From: DASUTB01 sp036374835
Lineage (GTDB): Bacteria; Actinomycetota; Actinomycetes; Jiangellales; Jiangellaceae
NCBI GenBank assembly: GCA_036374835.1
Contig: DASUTB010000021.1
Coordinates: 1 to 10,437, forward strand
Length of the DNA: 10,437 bases
Direction of reading: 5' to 3'
Below are positions 1 to 5,854 of this stretch, one piece after another. Positions within the stretch are counted from its first letter, which is position 1; each line of letters starts with the position of its first letter. Made by a program: the position numbers and the translations under genes. The notes beneath the pieces are model-generated. The model worked only from the letters and a program-made list of their open reading frames with translations. It searched no databases and was not told the origin of the DNA.

Positions 1-162
1 CACGATGCGGCCCGCTACGCCGAATGGGCGGGTAAGCGGCTGCCGACCGAGGCGGAGTGGGAGTAGGCCGCCCGCGGTGGATTGACTCAAGCCACCTATC
101 CCTGGGGGGACGAGTTCACGCCACGCGGTCGGCACCGCTGCGCCGCCGACGCCCAAGAATGA
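1..162 (+). pseudogene. Decayed FGE/SUMF1-type sulfatase-modifying-factor fragment
   Basis: Frame 1 reads DAARYAEWAGKRLPTEAEWE, then a stop, then AARGGL, YPWGDE and TPRGRHRC. This is the core signature of formylglycine-generating-enzyme-like proteins, which have a C-type-lectin-like fold and include sulfatase activators and the EgtB C-terminal domain. The in-frame TAG at 64-66 replaces the Tyr of the usual EAEWEYAARGG motif and is one base from TAC. Recognisable similarity ends around the Cys codon at 139-141. Family members continue for many residues beyond this point, but here the frame closes at TGA 160-162 inside the hairpin at 155-246. The gene is therefore interrupted by a nonsense codon and truncated at its 3' end. 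Its 5' part lies outside the window. A sequencing error could explain the TAG but not the truncation. Confidence 0.8.
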
Positions 163-246
163 CCATGTTTGGCACTGAATTCCGTGCCATACAGAGCTTA
201 TAGAGATGGTGTGGCATGGAATTCAGTGCCAAACATGGTCATTCTT
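155..246. repeat. 92-bp near-perfect inverted repeat (38-bp stem, 16-nt loop)
   Basis: Bases 155-192 pair with 209-246 around a 16-base loop (193-208). Of 38 positions, 36 are Watson-Crick and the other two (184/217 and 190/211) are G-T, which would be G-U wobbles in RNA. The arms contain GAATTC and CATG and are clearly more AT-rich than the flanks. The right arm ends on the first T of the minus-strand TAA at 246-248, so the hairpin starts exactly at the end of the XRE-MurA gene. The left arm covers the end of the FGE fragment. No T-tract follows on either strand. It may be a U-less actinobacterial terminator for the MurA transcript or a small MITE-like palindromic element. The two readings cannot be separated from one copy. 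Confidence 0.85.
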
Positions 247-1775
247 TAGACGTCGCGGAATATTTCGATCTTGGCGCCGAGTTGGTTCAGCCGCTCGGCC
301 AGGTCCTCATACCCTCGGTTGATCACGTAGATGTTGCGCAGGACGGACGTCCCCTTGGCCGCGAGCATTGCCAGCAGGATCACTACAGCAGGCCGGAGCG
401 CAGGCGGGCACATCAGCTCGGTTCCCGACCAGTGCGTCGGGCCTTCGACGAGCACTCGGTGCGGGTCCATGAGCTTCACCGTGGCGCCGAGCTTGGTGAG
501 CTCGGTCAGATAGATCGCCCGGTTCTCGTACACCCAGTCGTGAATGAACGTCGTCCCATGCGCCGATGCCGCGATCACCGCGAAGAACGGCAGGTTGTCG
601 ATGTTCAGTCCCGGGAACGGCATCGGGTGGATCTTGTCGATCGGCGCCCTCAAGTTCGACGGCCGGATCGTCAGGTCGACCAGCCGGGTCCGCCCGTTCG
701 CCGCCATGTATTCGTCCGAGCGGTCGTAGTCCAAGCCCATGCCTTCGAGGATGGCCAGCTCGATCTCCAGGAACTCGACCGGCGCGCGCCGGATCGTGAT
801 CTCGGACTCGGTGACGATGCCGGCCGCGATCAGACTCATCGCTTCGACCGGGTCCTCGGAAGGTGCGTAGTCGACGTCGACATTGATCTCCGGGGCACCG
901 CGGACGGTGAGTGTGGTCGTCCCCACTCCGTCGATCGACACGCCCAGCTCGGCAAGGAAGAAGCACAGGTCCTGCACCATGTAGTTCGGGCTCGCGTTGC
1001 GGATCACAGTGACGCCGTCGTACCGGGCGGCGGCCATGATCGCGTTCTCGGTCGCCATGTCGCTACGTTCAACGAGCACGATCGGGCGGGTCGGGCCGAC
1101 GTCGCGGTTCACGCCGGCGCGGTAGTAACCGCCGACCGCCTTGACGTCCAGCCCGAAGTGGCGCAGCGCGGCGAGGTGCGGCTCGACGGTGCGCGTCCCC
1201 AGGTCGCACCCGCCGGCGTACGGCAACTCGAATGTGTCCGCCACGTGCAGCAGCGGGCCGAGGAAGTTGACGATCGTGCGCGTGCGGCGGGCCGCCTCGG
1301 CATCCATGTTCGCCAGGTCGAATGACTCCGGTGGCACGATCTCGAGGTCGTTCTGCTCGTTGAGCCAGCGCGTCCGCATGCCGATGCTGCGCAGCACTTC
1401 GAGGATCCGGTTGACCTCTTCGATCCGCGCCACCTTGCGCAGCGTCGTCCTTCCCCTGTTGAGCAGGCTGGCGCACAGCAGCACGACGCCGGCGTTCTTG
1501 CTCGACTTGACGTCGATCGCGCCGGACAGCGGGCCGCCGCCTATGACCCGCAGGTGCAGCGGCCCCGAGGTGCCGAGGGAGACGAGCTCGCTGTCGAGCG
1601 CGTCGCTGATCCGAGCGATCATCTCCAAGCTCAGATTCTGCTGGCCATGTTCGATTCGGTTGACCGCACTCTGGCTCGTCCCGAGCGCTTCGGCAAGCTG
1701 AGCCTGACTCCAGCCGTGACGCTGGCGGGCATCGCGGATGAGGGCGCCGATACGGGTCAAATAGGTCTGATTCAC
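246..1775 (-). CDS. murA: XRE-HTH / MurA fusion: UDP-GlcNAc 1-carboxyvinyltransferase family
   Basis: The 509-residue protein has an XRE helix-turn-helix at about residues 7-68 (WSQAQLAEALGTSQSAVNRIE) fused to a complete MurA/EPSP-synthase-fold domain at about 73-509. MurA transfers enolpyruvate from PEP to UDP-GlcNAc, the first committed step of cytoplasmic peptidoglycan precursor synthesis. Key residues are present: Lys93-Asn94 (SSKNA), catalytic Cys190 in AGGCDLGTR, Arg195, Asp393 (NIDN) and Arg487 (INRGYE). I chose the GTG at 1773-1775 because MNQTYLTRIGALIRDARQ is a typical start for this fused family, and because TATGGT (minus, 1784-1789) ends 8 bases before it, which suits a leaderless mRNA. 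A longer frame reaches ATG 1901, but its extra 42 residues look non-coding and cross the divergent gene's start. Fused paralogues of this kind occur in actinomycetes. It may be a second MurA with regulatory duties; the housekeeping enzyme would then be elsewhere. Confidence 0.9.
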   Translation of the reverse strand: MNQTYLTRIGALIRDARQRHGWSQAQLAEALGTSQSAVNRIEHGQQNLSLEMIARISDALDSELVSLGTSGPLHLRVIGGGPLSGAIDVKSSKNAGVVLLCASLLNRGRTTLRKVARIEEVNRILEVLRSIGMRTRWLNEQNDLEIVPPESFDLANMDAEAARRTRTIVNFLGPLLHVADTFELPYAGGCDLGTRTVEPHLAALRHFGLDVKAVGGYYRAGVNRDVGPTRPIVLVERSDMATENAIMAAARYDGVTVIRNASPNYMVQDLCFFLAELGVSIDGVGTTTLTVRGAPEINVDVDYAPSEDPVEAMSLIAAGIVTESEITIRRAPVEFLEIELAILEGMGLDYDRSDEYMAANGRTRLVDLTIRPSNLRAPIDKIHPMPFPGLNIDNLPFFAVIAASAHGTTFIHDWVYENRAIYLTELTKLGATVKLMDPHRVLVEGPTHWSGTELMCPPALRPAVVILLAMLAAKGTSVLRNIYVINRGYEDLAERLNQLGAKIEIFRDV

Positions 1776-1778
1776 GGT

Positions 1779-1810
1779 GCGCAACCATAACACCACATGT
1801 GACGTTGCGC
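1779..1810. promoter_or_regulatory. Candidate autoregulatory operator and promoter of the XRE-MurA gene
   Basis: GCGCAAC (1779-1785) and GTTGCGC (1804-1810) form a 7-bp inverted repeat with an 18-base gap. Allowing a two-base bulge, it extends outward to GGT/ACC. On the minus strand it spans the -10-like TATGGT (1784-1789) and reaches a weak -35 position near 1808-1813. Because the downstream protein carries an XRE DNA-binding domain, autoregulation is a natural inference. No binding can be shown from sequence alone. Confidence 0.4.
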
Positions 1811-1881
1811 GAACCGACACGCGGTCAAAGCCGATGCTCGGGTTTGCGCCGCAGACGCGACCGAGCTGACCAACCGCCGCG

Positions 1882-1887
1882 TAGATT
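1882..1887 (+). promoter_or_regulatory. -10 element of the polymerase/dehydrogenase operon
   Basis: TAGATT fits the actinobacterial TAnnnT -10 pattern and ends 7 bases before the ATG at 1895. That predicts a transcript starting at or next to the start codon, so probably leaderless. No convincing -35 hexamer or Shine-Dalgarno sequence is visible. This supports the ATG at 1895 over the in-frame ATG at 1799. Confidence 0.45.
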
Positions 1888-1894
1888 AGGGCCC

Positions 1895-2974
1895 ATGCCA
1901 ACAGCTGCCGAGGTCGATGCGGACGGCACGCCGGTCCGGGTCTCCAGCCCCGACCGCGTCATCTATCCCGCGACGGACCGGACGCCGGAGATCACCAAGC
2001 TCATGGTGGCGCAGTACTACGCGGACGTCGGCGACGGCATCATGCGCGCGCTGCGTGACCGGCCGACGGCGCTGGAGCGGTGGCGTCGCGGCGTGCTGCC
2101 GGGTATCACGCTCGCTACCCGCACCGGCGAGAACAGCGACGCGTTCTACCAGAAACGGGTTCCGAAAGGTGCGCCGGACTTCGTCGAGACCGCGACCATC
2201 ACGTTCCCGTCCGGACGGACCGCCGACGAGGTGTGCCCCACCTCGCTCGCGGTTCCGGTGTGGGCCGCGCACATGGGCACGATCACGTTCCACCCGTGGC
2301 CGGTGCGCCGAGCCGATCCCGATCGTCCCGACGAGCTGCGCATCGACCTCGACCCGCAGCCCGGCACCACGTTCGCCGACGCGGTGCGAGTCGCCGACAG
2401 CGCCCGCGAACTGCTCGACGACCTCGGCATCGTCGGCTATCCGAAGACGTCCGGCAGCCGGGGCGTGCACATCTATATCCGCATCGAGCCGCGCTGGGAT
2501 TTCGTCGACGTCCGGCACGCTGCGATCGGATTCGGGCGCGAGCTGGAGAAGCGGGACGACGGCGTCACCACCGCCTGGTGGAAGGAGGAGCGCGGGGAGC
2601 GCATCTTCGTCGACTTCAACCAGAACTGCCGGGACCGCACGATCGCCTCGGCCTATTCGCTGCGGGCCATCCCCGGCGCGCCGGTGTCGACGCCGGTGAC
2701 ATGGGAGGAGCTTGCCGAACTCGACGATCCGGCCGAGTTCAACCTGTTCACCGTTCCAGAGCGGCTACAGCGGGACGGCGATCCGTGGCGGGCCATCGAC
2801 GACGAGCACTTCTCCATCGAGCCGCTGCTCGACCTGTACGAGGAGTCCGGCCTCGGCGAGATGCCGTACCCGCCGGATCATCCGAAGATGCCGGGCGAGC
2901 CGCCGCGCGTCCAACCATCGCGCAAGGTGGCCGAACACTGGGACGAGGACGGCAATTGGATCGGACCGAGCTAG
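1895..2974 (+). CDS. LigD-type primase-polymerase (stand-alone polymerase domain)
   Basis: The 359-residue protein is a single LigD polymerase (archaeo-eukaryotic primase-like) domain with no ligase or nuclease domain. This matches the stand-alone PolD/PrimPol-like paralogues of mycobacteria and other actinomycetes, which add ribo- or deoxyribonucleotides during end-joining and gap repair. Visible motifs are the metal-binding pair Asp151/Asp153 (RIDLDPQPG), SGSRGVH at 186-192 leading into HIYIRI, and Asp240 (IFVDFNQN) followed by the RTIASAYSLRA segment. The N-terminus (VSSPDRVIYP) is also typical. An in-frame ATG at 1799 would add 32 Arg-rich residues with no family resemblance and is rejected. 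The next gene starts 8 bases after the stop, so the two are probably co-transcribed. There is no ligase or ku gene in the window, so a direct NHEJ role is unproven. Confidence 0.92.
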   Translation: MPTAAEVDADGTPVRVSSPDRVIYPATDRTPEITKLMVAQYYADVGDGIMRALRDRPTALERWRRGVLPGITLATRTGENSDAFYQKRVPKGAPDFVETATITFPSGRTADEVCPTSLAVPVWAAHMGTITFHPWPVRRADPDRPDELRIDLDPQPGTTFADAVRVADSARELLDDLGIVGYPKTSGSRGVHIYIRIEPRWDFVDVRHAAIGFGRELEKRDDGVTTAWWKEERGERIFVDFNQNCRDRTIASAYSLRAIPGAPVSTPVTWEELAELDDPAEFNLFTVPERLQRDGDPWRAIDDEHFSIEPLLDLYEESGLGEMPYPPDHPKMPGEPPRVQPSRKVAEHWDEDGNWIGPS

Positions 2975-2982
2975 GGAGCGAC

Positions 2983-3873
2983 ATGACAGAACGCGTCGGC
3001 TTCGTCGGCCTGGGCATCATGGGCTCGGGCATGGCCGCCAACCTGTTCAAGGCCGGCTACGGGTTGACGGTCTGGAACCGCACGCCGGCCAAGGCCGAGC
3101 CGCTGCGGGGTCAGGGAGCCGCTGTCGCGGCGTCGCCGCGTGCGGTGGCCGAAGCGAGCGACATCACGTTCATCTGCGTCAGCGATACACCGGATGTCGA
3201 GGCGGTGCTGTTCGGAGACGACGGCATTGCGGCAGGCGCCGAACCCGGTTCGCTCGTGGTCGACACCAGCACGGTCAGCCCGGAAGCGACGCGCGGGTGG
3301 GCGGCCAGGCTCGCAGCGAACGGGGTCGGCTTCGTCGACGCGCCGGTGTCCGGCGGCAGCGAGGGCGCGGCCAAGGGCACCCTGTCGATCATGGCCGGCG
3401 GGACGGTACCGGACGTCGCCCGTGCGGAGCCACTGCTCGACTCCATCGGGTCGGCGATCACACATGTCGGCGACAGCGGCAGCGGCCAGACGTGCAAGCT
3501 GGTGAACCAGATCCTCGTCGTCGTCACCATGCTCGGCGTGTCCGAAGCCCTGACGTTCGCCGCCGCCGGCGGACTGGACCTGAACAAGACGATCGCCGCG
3601 GTCGGGGGCGGGGCCGCCGGCTCATGGATGCTGTCCAACCGGGGCCCTCAGGTCATCGCGGACGACTGGCGTCCCGGCTTCACCATCGACCTGCAGCAGA
3701 AGGACCTGCGCCTCGTCCTGACCGAGGCGGACGAGCTCGGCGTGCCGATGCTGGCCACGAGCACGGTATTCCAGCTCTACCGGACGCTGCAGCGCGACGG
3801 GCTCGGCGCGGAGGGCAATCACGCGCTCATCAAAGCGGTCGAGCGCCTCGCGGGAGTCGCGGCCAGGGCCTAG
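2983..3873 (+). CDS. NAD(P)-dependent beta-hydroxyacid dehydrogenase (HIBADH/GarR/GLYR family)
   Basis: The 296-residue protein has the full family layout. The N-terminal Rossmann domain carries GFVGLGIMGSGMAANL (6-21). WNRT (31-34), with Arg at the cofactor-selecting loop, suggests NADPH. The substrate loop DAPVSGGSEGA is at 119-129. GSGQTCKLVNQ has the catalytic Lys172 and Asn175. The all-alpha C-terminal domain includes LQQKDLRL (Lys240). Family members reversibly reduce short aldehyde acids such as glyoxylate, succinic semialdehyde, tartronate semialdehyde or methylmalonate semialdehyde. The substrate here cannot be read from sequence; WNRT and Lys240 lean towards the glyoxylate/succinic-semialdehyde reductase branch. 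GGGAG just before the ATG (2974-2978) is the ribosome-binding site, 8 bases after the polymerase gene. Its TAG overlaps the stop of the convergent repressor gene. Confidence 0.92.
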   Translation: MTERVGFVGLGIMGSGMAANLFKAGYGLTVWNRTPAKAEPLRGQGAAVAASPRAVAEASDITFICVSDTPDVEAVLFGDDGIAAGAEPGSLVVDTSTVSPEATRGWAARLAANGVGFVDAPVSGGSEGAAKGTLSIMAGGTVPDVARAEPLLDSIGSAITHVGDSGSGQTCKLVNQILVVVTMLGVSEALTFAAAGGLDLNKTIAAVGGGAAGSWMLSNRGPQVIADDWRPGFTIDLQQKDLRLVLTEADELGVPMLATSTVFQLYRTLQRDGLGAEGNHALIKAVERLAGVAARA

Positions 3874-4133
3874 GCCAGGGCCAGGAAGAGCTTCTCCATC
3901 TTCTCGAGGTCTGCGCCGCGATCACCGTTCCGATCTATGAGGCACTGCTCGAGGCCGCTCGCGACGACCGCGAATCCGGCGCGGTCCAGGGCCTTGGAGA
4001 CTGCGGCCAGCTGAGTGACGACCTCATCGCACTCGCGGCCCTCCTCCAACATACGCAGCACGCCGGCGAGCTGCCCCTGCGCGCGCTTGATCCGGTTGAT
4101 GACGGGCGCCATCTCGGCCGGGTCGAGTTCCAT
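3870..4133 (-). CDS. cstR: CsoR/RcnR/CstR-family repressor, CstR-like persulfide sensor
   Basis: The 87-residue all-helical protein matches the DUF156 family (INRIKRAQGQLAGVLRMLEEGREC, QLAAVSKALDRAGF). Cys35 and Cys64 are 29 residues apart, as in CstR (Cys31/Cys60). Copper-sensing CsoR coordinates Cu(I) with Cys-His-Cys, with its His four residues before the second Cys; here that position is Gly60. Loss of the His argues against copper sensing and for persulfide/polysulfide sensing by cysteine chemistry. The divergent persulfide-dioxygenase/rhodanese gene fits this, so the protein probably represses that gene and itself. The start is ATG 4131-4133, preceded by GAAGGAG; an upstream ATG at 4169 adds 12 unconserved residues. 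Its TAG and the TAG of the convergent dehydrogenase share the palindrome CTAG (3870-3873). The cstR name is by analogy. Confidence 0.85.
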   Translation of the reverse strand: MELDPAEMAPVINRIKRAQGQLAGVLRMLEEGRECDEVVTQLAAVSKALDRAGFAVVASGLEQCLIDRNGDRGADLEKMEKLFLALA

Positions 4134-4183
4134 ATGTGCTCCTTCGGTGTGCGCTGTGCCGGCGCCCACGTGTCAGATCCGAC

Positions 4184-4211
4184 TTGACTATACCCCGGTG
4201 GGTGTTACGGT
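4184..4211 (+). promoter_or_regulatory. Promoter of the persulfide module with operator O1 as its spacer
   Basis: TTGACT (4184-4189) and TACGGT (4206-4211) form a -35/-10 pair with a 16-base spacer reading towards the persulfide gene. The spacer 4190-4205 is ATACCCCGGTGGGTGT, an imperfect inverted repeat of A/T-flanked C-run and G-run, the type bound by CsoR/CstR repressors. On the minus strand TATAGT (4187-4192) could be the -10 of the repressor gene, although its -35 is weak. A repressor at O1 would cover both promoters. Confidence 0.6.
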
Positions 4212-4224
4212 AGACCAGTATTGC

Positions 4225-4240
4225 ATACCCCCCTAGGTAT
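4225..4240. promoter_or_regulatory. Operator O2, second CsoR/CstR-type site
   Basis: ATACCCCCCTAGGTAT is an inverted repeat with perfect 5-bp outer arms (ATACC/GGTAT) around CCCCTA. It begins exactly 35 bases after O1 and lies in the predicted 5' leader of the persulfide gene, 18 bases before its ATG. It is more symmetric than O1 and may be the primary repressor site or a second site for cooperative binding. Confidence 0.6.
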
Positions 4241-4258
4241 TTCTCGAGGACCGTCCAC

Positions 4259-5647
4259 ATGAGCAGCCATGCCCACGGCATCACCGTCTTGCCGCTCGAA
4301 ACACCGACCCTCGGCGACCGCAGCTACGTGGTACACGACGGGCGGGTCGCCTTCGTCGTCGACCCGCAGCGCGATGTCGACCGCGTGCTCGCGATCCTGG
4401 ACGACGCCGGAGTCCGGCTCACGCACGTGTTCGAGACCCATATCCACAACGACTACGTCACCGGCGGCCTCGCCCTGGCCGAGCACACCGGAGCGGTGTA
4501 CCTCGTCAACGCGGACGACGAGGTCTCGTTCGACCGCACCCCGATCCACGCCGGGCAGACGGTCGAGGTGGGCCGGATGCGGGTCACCGCGGTGGCCACT
4601 CCAGGCCACACCTTCACGCACCTCTCCTACGCCCTTGGCACCGCGGACGGTGCCGACATCGGCGTGTTCTCCGGCGGCTCGCTGCTTTACGGATCGACCG
4701 GCCGACCCGACCTGCTCGGGCCGGAGAACACCGATGTACTTGTGCGGCACCAGTACGCGTCGGCGCACAAGCTGGCCGGTTTGCTGCCCGACGACGCCGA
4801 GGTCTTTCCGACCCACGGGTTCGGCTCGTTCTGCTCATCCACGCAGTCCGAGGCGACCGAATCGACGATCGGCGTCGAGAAGCGGTCCAACCCCGTATTG
4901 ACCAACGACGAACAGGCCTACGTGGACGAGTTGCTGGACGGGCTGAGCGCCTACCCCGCGTACTACGTGCACATGGCTGGACGCAACGCAGCAGGTCCGT
5001 CAGCCCCCGATCTCTCCCGTCCGGCGCGAGCCGACGCCGGTGAGCTCCGGCGCCGCATCGACGCCGGCGAATGGGTGGTTGACCTGCGGAGTCGCACCGC
5101 TTTCGCCGCCGGCCACGCGCCCGGAACGCTGAACTTCGGGCTCGACGGCTCGTTCGCGACCTATCTGGGTTGGCTGATCGTCTGGGGCACGCCGGTGACG
5201 CTGCTCGGGAGCACCGCCGAGGATGTCGCCGAGGCCCAGCGTGAACTCGTCCGGATCGGTATCGACCGTCCCGCCGCACACGCGACCGGTAAACCTGAGG
5301 ATTGGACCGACCGCGAGCTCGGCTCGTTCCCGCTCGCCACGTTCGCCGACCTCGAACAGGTCCGCAGGCACCGGCCGGTGACCGTCCTGGACGTGCGGCG
5401 GGAGGACGAGTATAAGTCCGAACGAATCGAGGGCGCGGTAAACGTGCCCGTGCACGAATTGCCCGGAAAGCTCGACCAAGTACCCGCAGGCGAGCTGTGG
5501 GTGCACTGCGCCGCCGGATACCGCGCCTCAATCGCCGCCTCGTTCCTCGCCGCCACGGGCCGGCGCCTCGTCACGGTCGACGACGACTTCGAAAACGCCG
5601 AGAAGGCCGGACTACCCCTTGTCGGGGCCGACGCTACGACGCAGTAA
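4259..5647 (+). CDS. CstB-like persulfide dioxygenase-fold protein with two rhodanese domains
   Basis: The 462-residue protein is a metallo-beta-lactamase domain (about 8-245) with THIHND (His61, His63, Asp65), PGHTFTH (His117), GRPDLLG and FPTHG (His186), followed by two rhodanese domains. The first (about 256-342) has DLRSRTAFAAGHAPG but no Cys loop (TLLGSTAED), so it is a pseudo-rhodanese. The second (about 357-456) has Cys417 in VHCAAGYRAS and should carry persulfide. The order and length match S. aureus CstB, which oxidises glutathione/CoA-type persulfides and makes thiosulfate. One oddity is that the usual TGD metal-ligand Asp is Gly (SGGSLL, 138-143), so the iron site may be altered. 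GAGGA (4246-4250) precedes the ATG. The CstR-like gene is divergent and the small Cys/His protein follows after 14 bases, so this is a sulfide/persulfide detoxification unit. Confidence 0.9.
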   Translation: MSSHAHGITVLPLETPTLGDRSYVVHDGRVAFVVDPQRDVDRVLAILDDAGVRLTHVFETHIHNDYVTGGLALAEHTGAVYLVNADDEVSFDRTPIHAGQTVEVGRMRVTAVATPGHTFTHLSYALGTADGADIGVFSGGSLLYGSTGRPDLLGPENTDVLVRHQYASAHKLAGLLPDDAEVFPTHGFGSFCSSTQSEATESTIGVEKRSNPVLTNDEQAYVDELLDGLSAYPAYYVHMAGRNAAGPSAPDLSRPARADAGELRRRIDAGEWVVDLRSRTAFAAGHAPGTLNFGLDGSFATYLGWLIVWGTPVTLLGSTAEDVAEAQRELVRIGIDRPAAHATGKPEDWTDRELGSFPLATFADLEQVRRHRPVTVLDVRREDEYKSERIEGAVNVPVHELPGKLDQVPAGELWVHCAAGYRASIAASFLAATGRRLVTVDDDFENAEKAGLPLVGADATTQ

Positions 5648-5661
5648 CCAAGGAGAGAAAT

Positions 5662-5823
5662 ATGTGTCGACCAGCCACCTGTAAGACCTGCGGAAAGACG
5701 ACGTGGGCCGGATGCGGTATGCATGCCAACGAGGTGCTCGCCGGAGTGCCATCGTCGCAGCGCTGCCCTGGGCATCCGAGAGGTGAGCGTGGCCCGCTGA
5801 ACCGGCTGCTGCGACGGAAGTGA
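5662..5823 (+). CDS. Small Cys/His-rich protein, putative zinc-binding
   Basis: This 53-residue protein begins MCRPATCKTCGKTTWAGCG and has five Cys: Cys2, Cys7, Cys10, Cys18 and Cys35. They are laid out as CxxC (7-10), CxxH (18-21) and CxxH (35-38), which resembles a tiny zinc-ribbon or zinc-finger module. The C-terminus is basic (LNRLLRRK). AAGGAGAG lies 4 bases before the ATG, a strong ribosome-binding site, 14 bases after the persulfide gene's stop, so it is probably the second gene of that operon. Very similar short proteins with the CKxCGKxTWAGCG pattern are, from memory, common uncharacterised proteins in bacteria. The function is unknown. Metal binding or a thiol/persulfide-related role is inference from cysteines and context. 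Confidence 0.85.
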   Translation: MCRPATCKTCGKTTWAGCGMHANEVLAGVPSSQRCPGHPRGERGPLNRLLRRK

Positions 5824-5854
5824 CGCTCCACCCCGAGTCGGGCACGGCTGACAA

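Noticed and set aside
64..66. TAG read as an amino acid (recoding)
   Set aside because: No pyrrolysine-type signal or context is seen, and the gene is also truncated downstream, so simple decay is the better explanation.
155..246. Classical intrinsic terminator
   Set aside because: There is no T-tract on either strand after the stem and the stem is far too long. A U-less terminator remains possible, but the classical type is not supported.
216..1325. Long plus-strand open frame of 369 codons
   Set aside because: It is antisense to the XRE-MurA gene, and its composition (Arg, Asp, Val, His rich) is what high-GC antisense frames give. It has no recognisable domain and no start signal of its own.
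1776..1901. Upstream ATG extending XRE-MurA by 42 residues
   Set aside because: The extension has no family similarity, crosses the divergent polymerase start and would remove the likely promoter. The GTG at 1773-1775 matches the usual N-terminus.
2712..4187. Plus-strand open frame of 491 codons
   Set aside because: It spans two real genes in another frame and then a gene on the opposite strand. The product is Arg/Gly-rich without motifs, so it is a shadow.
5831..5842. Short CCCGAGTCGGG palindrome as a terminator between convergent genes
   Set aside because: It can form only about four stem pairs with a tiny loop and no T-tract, too weak to call.
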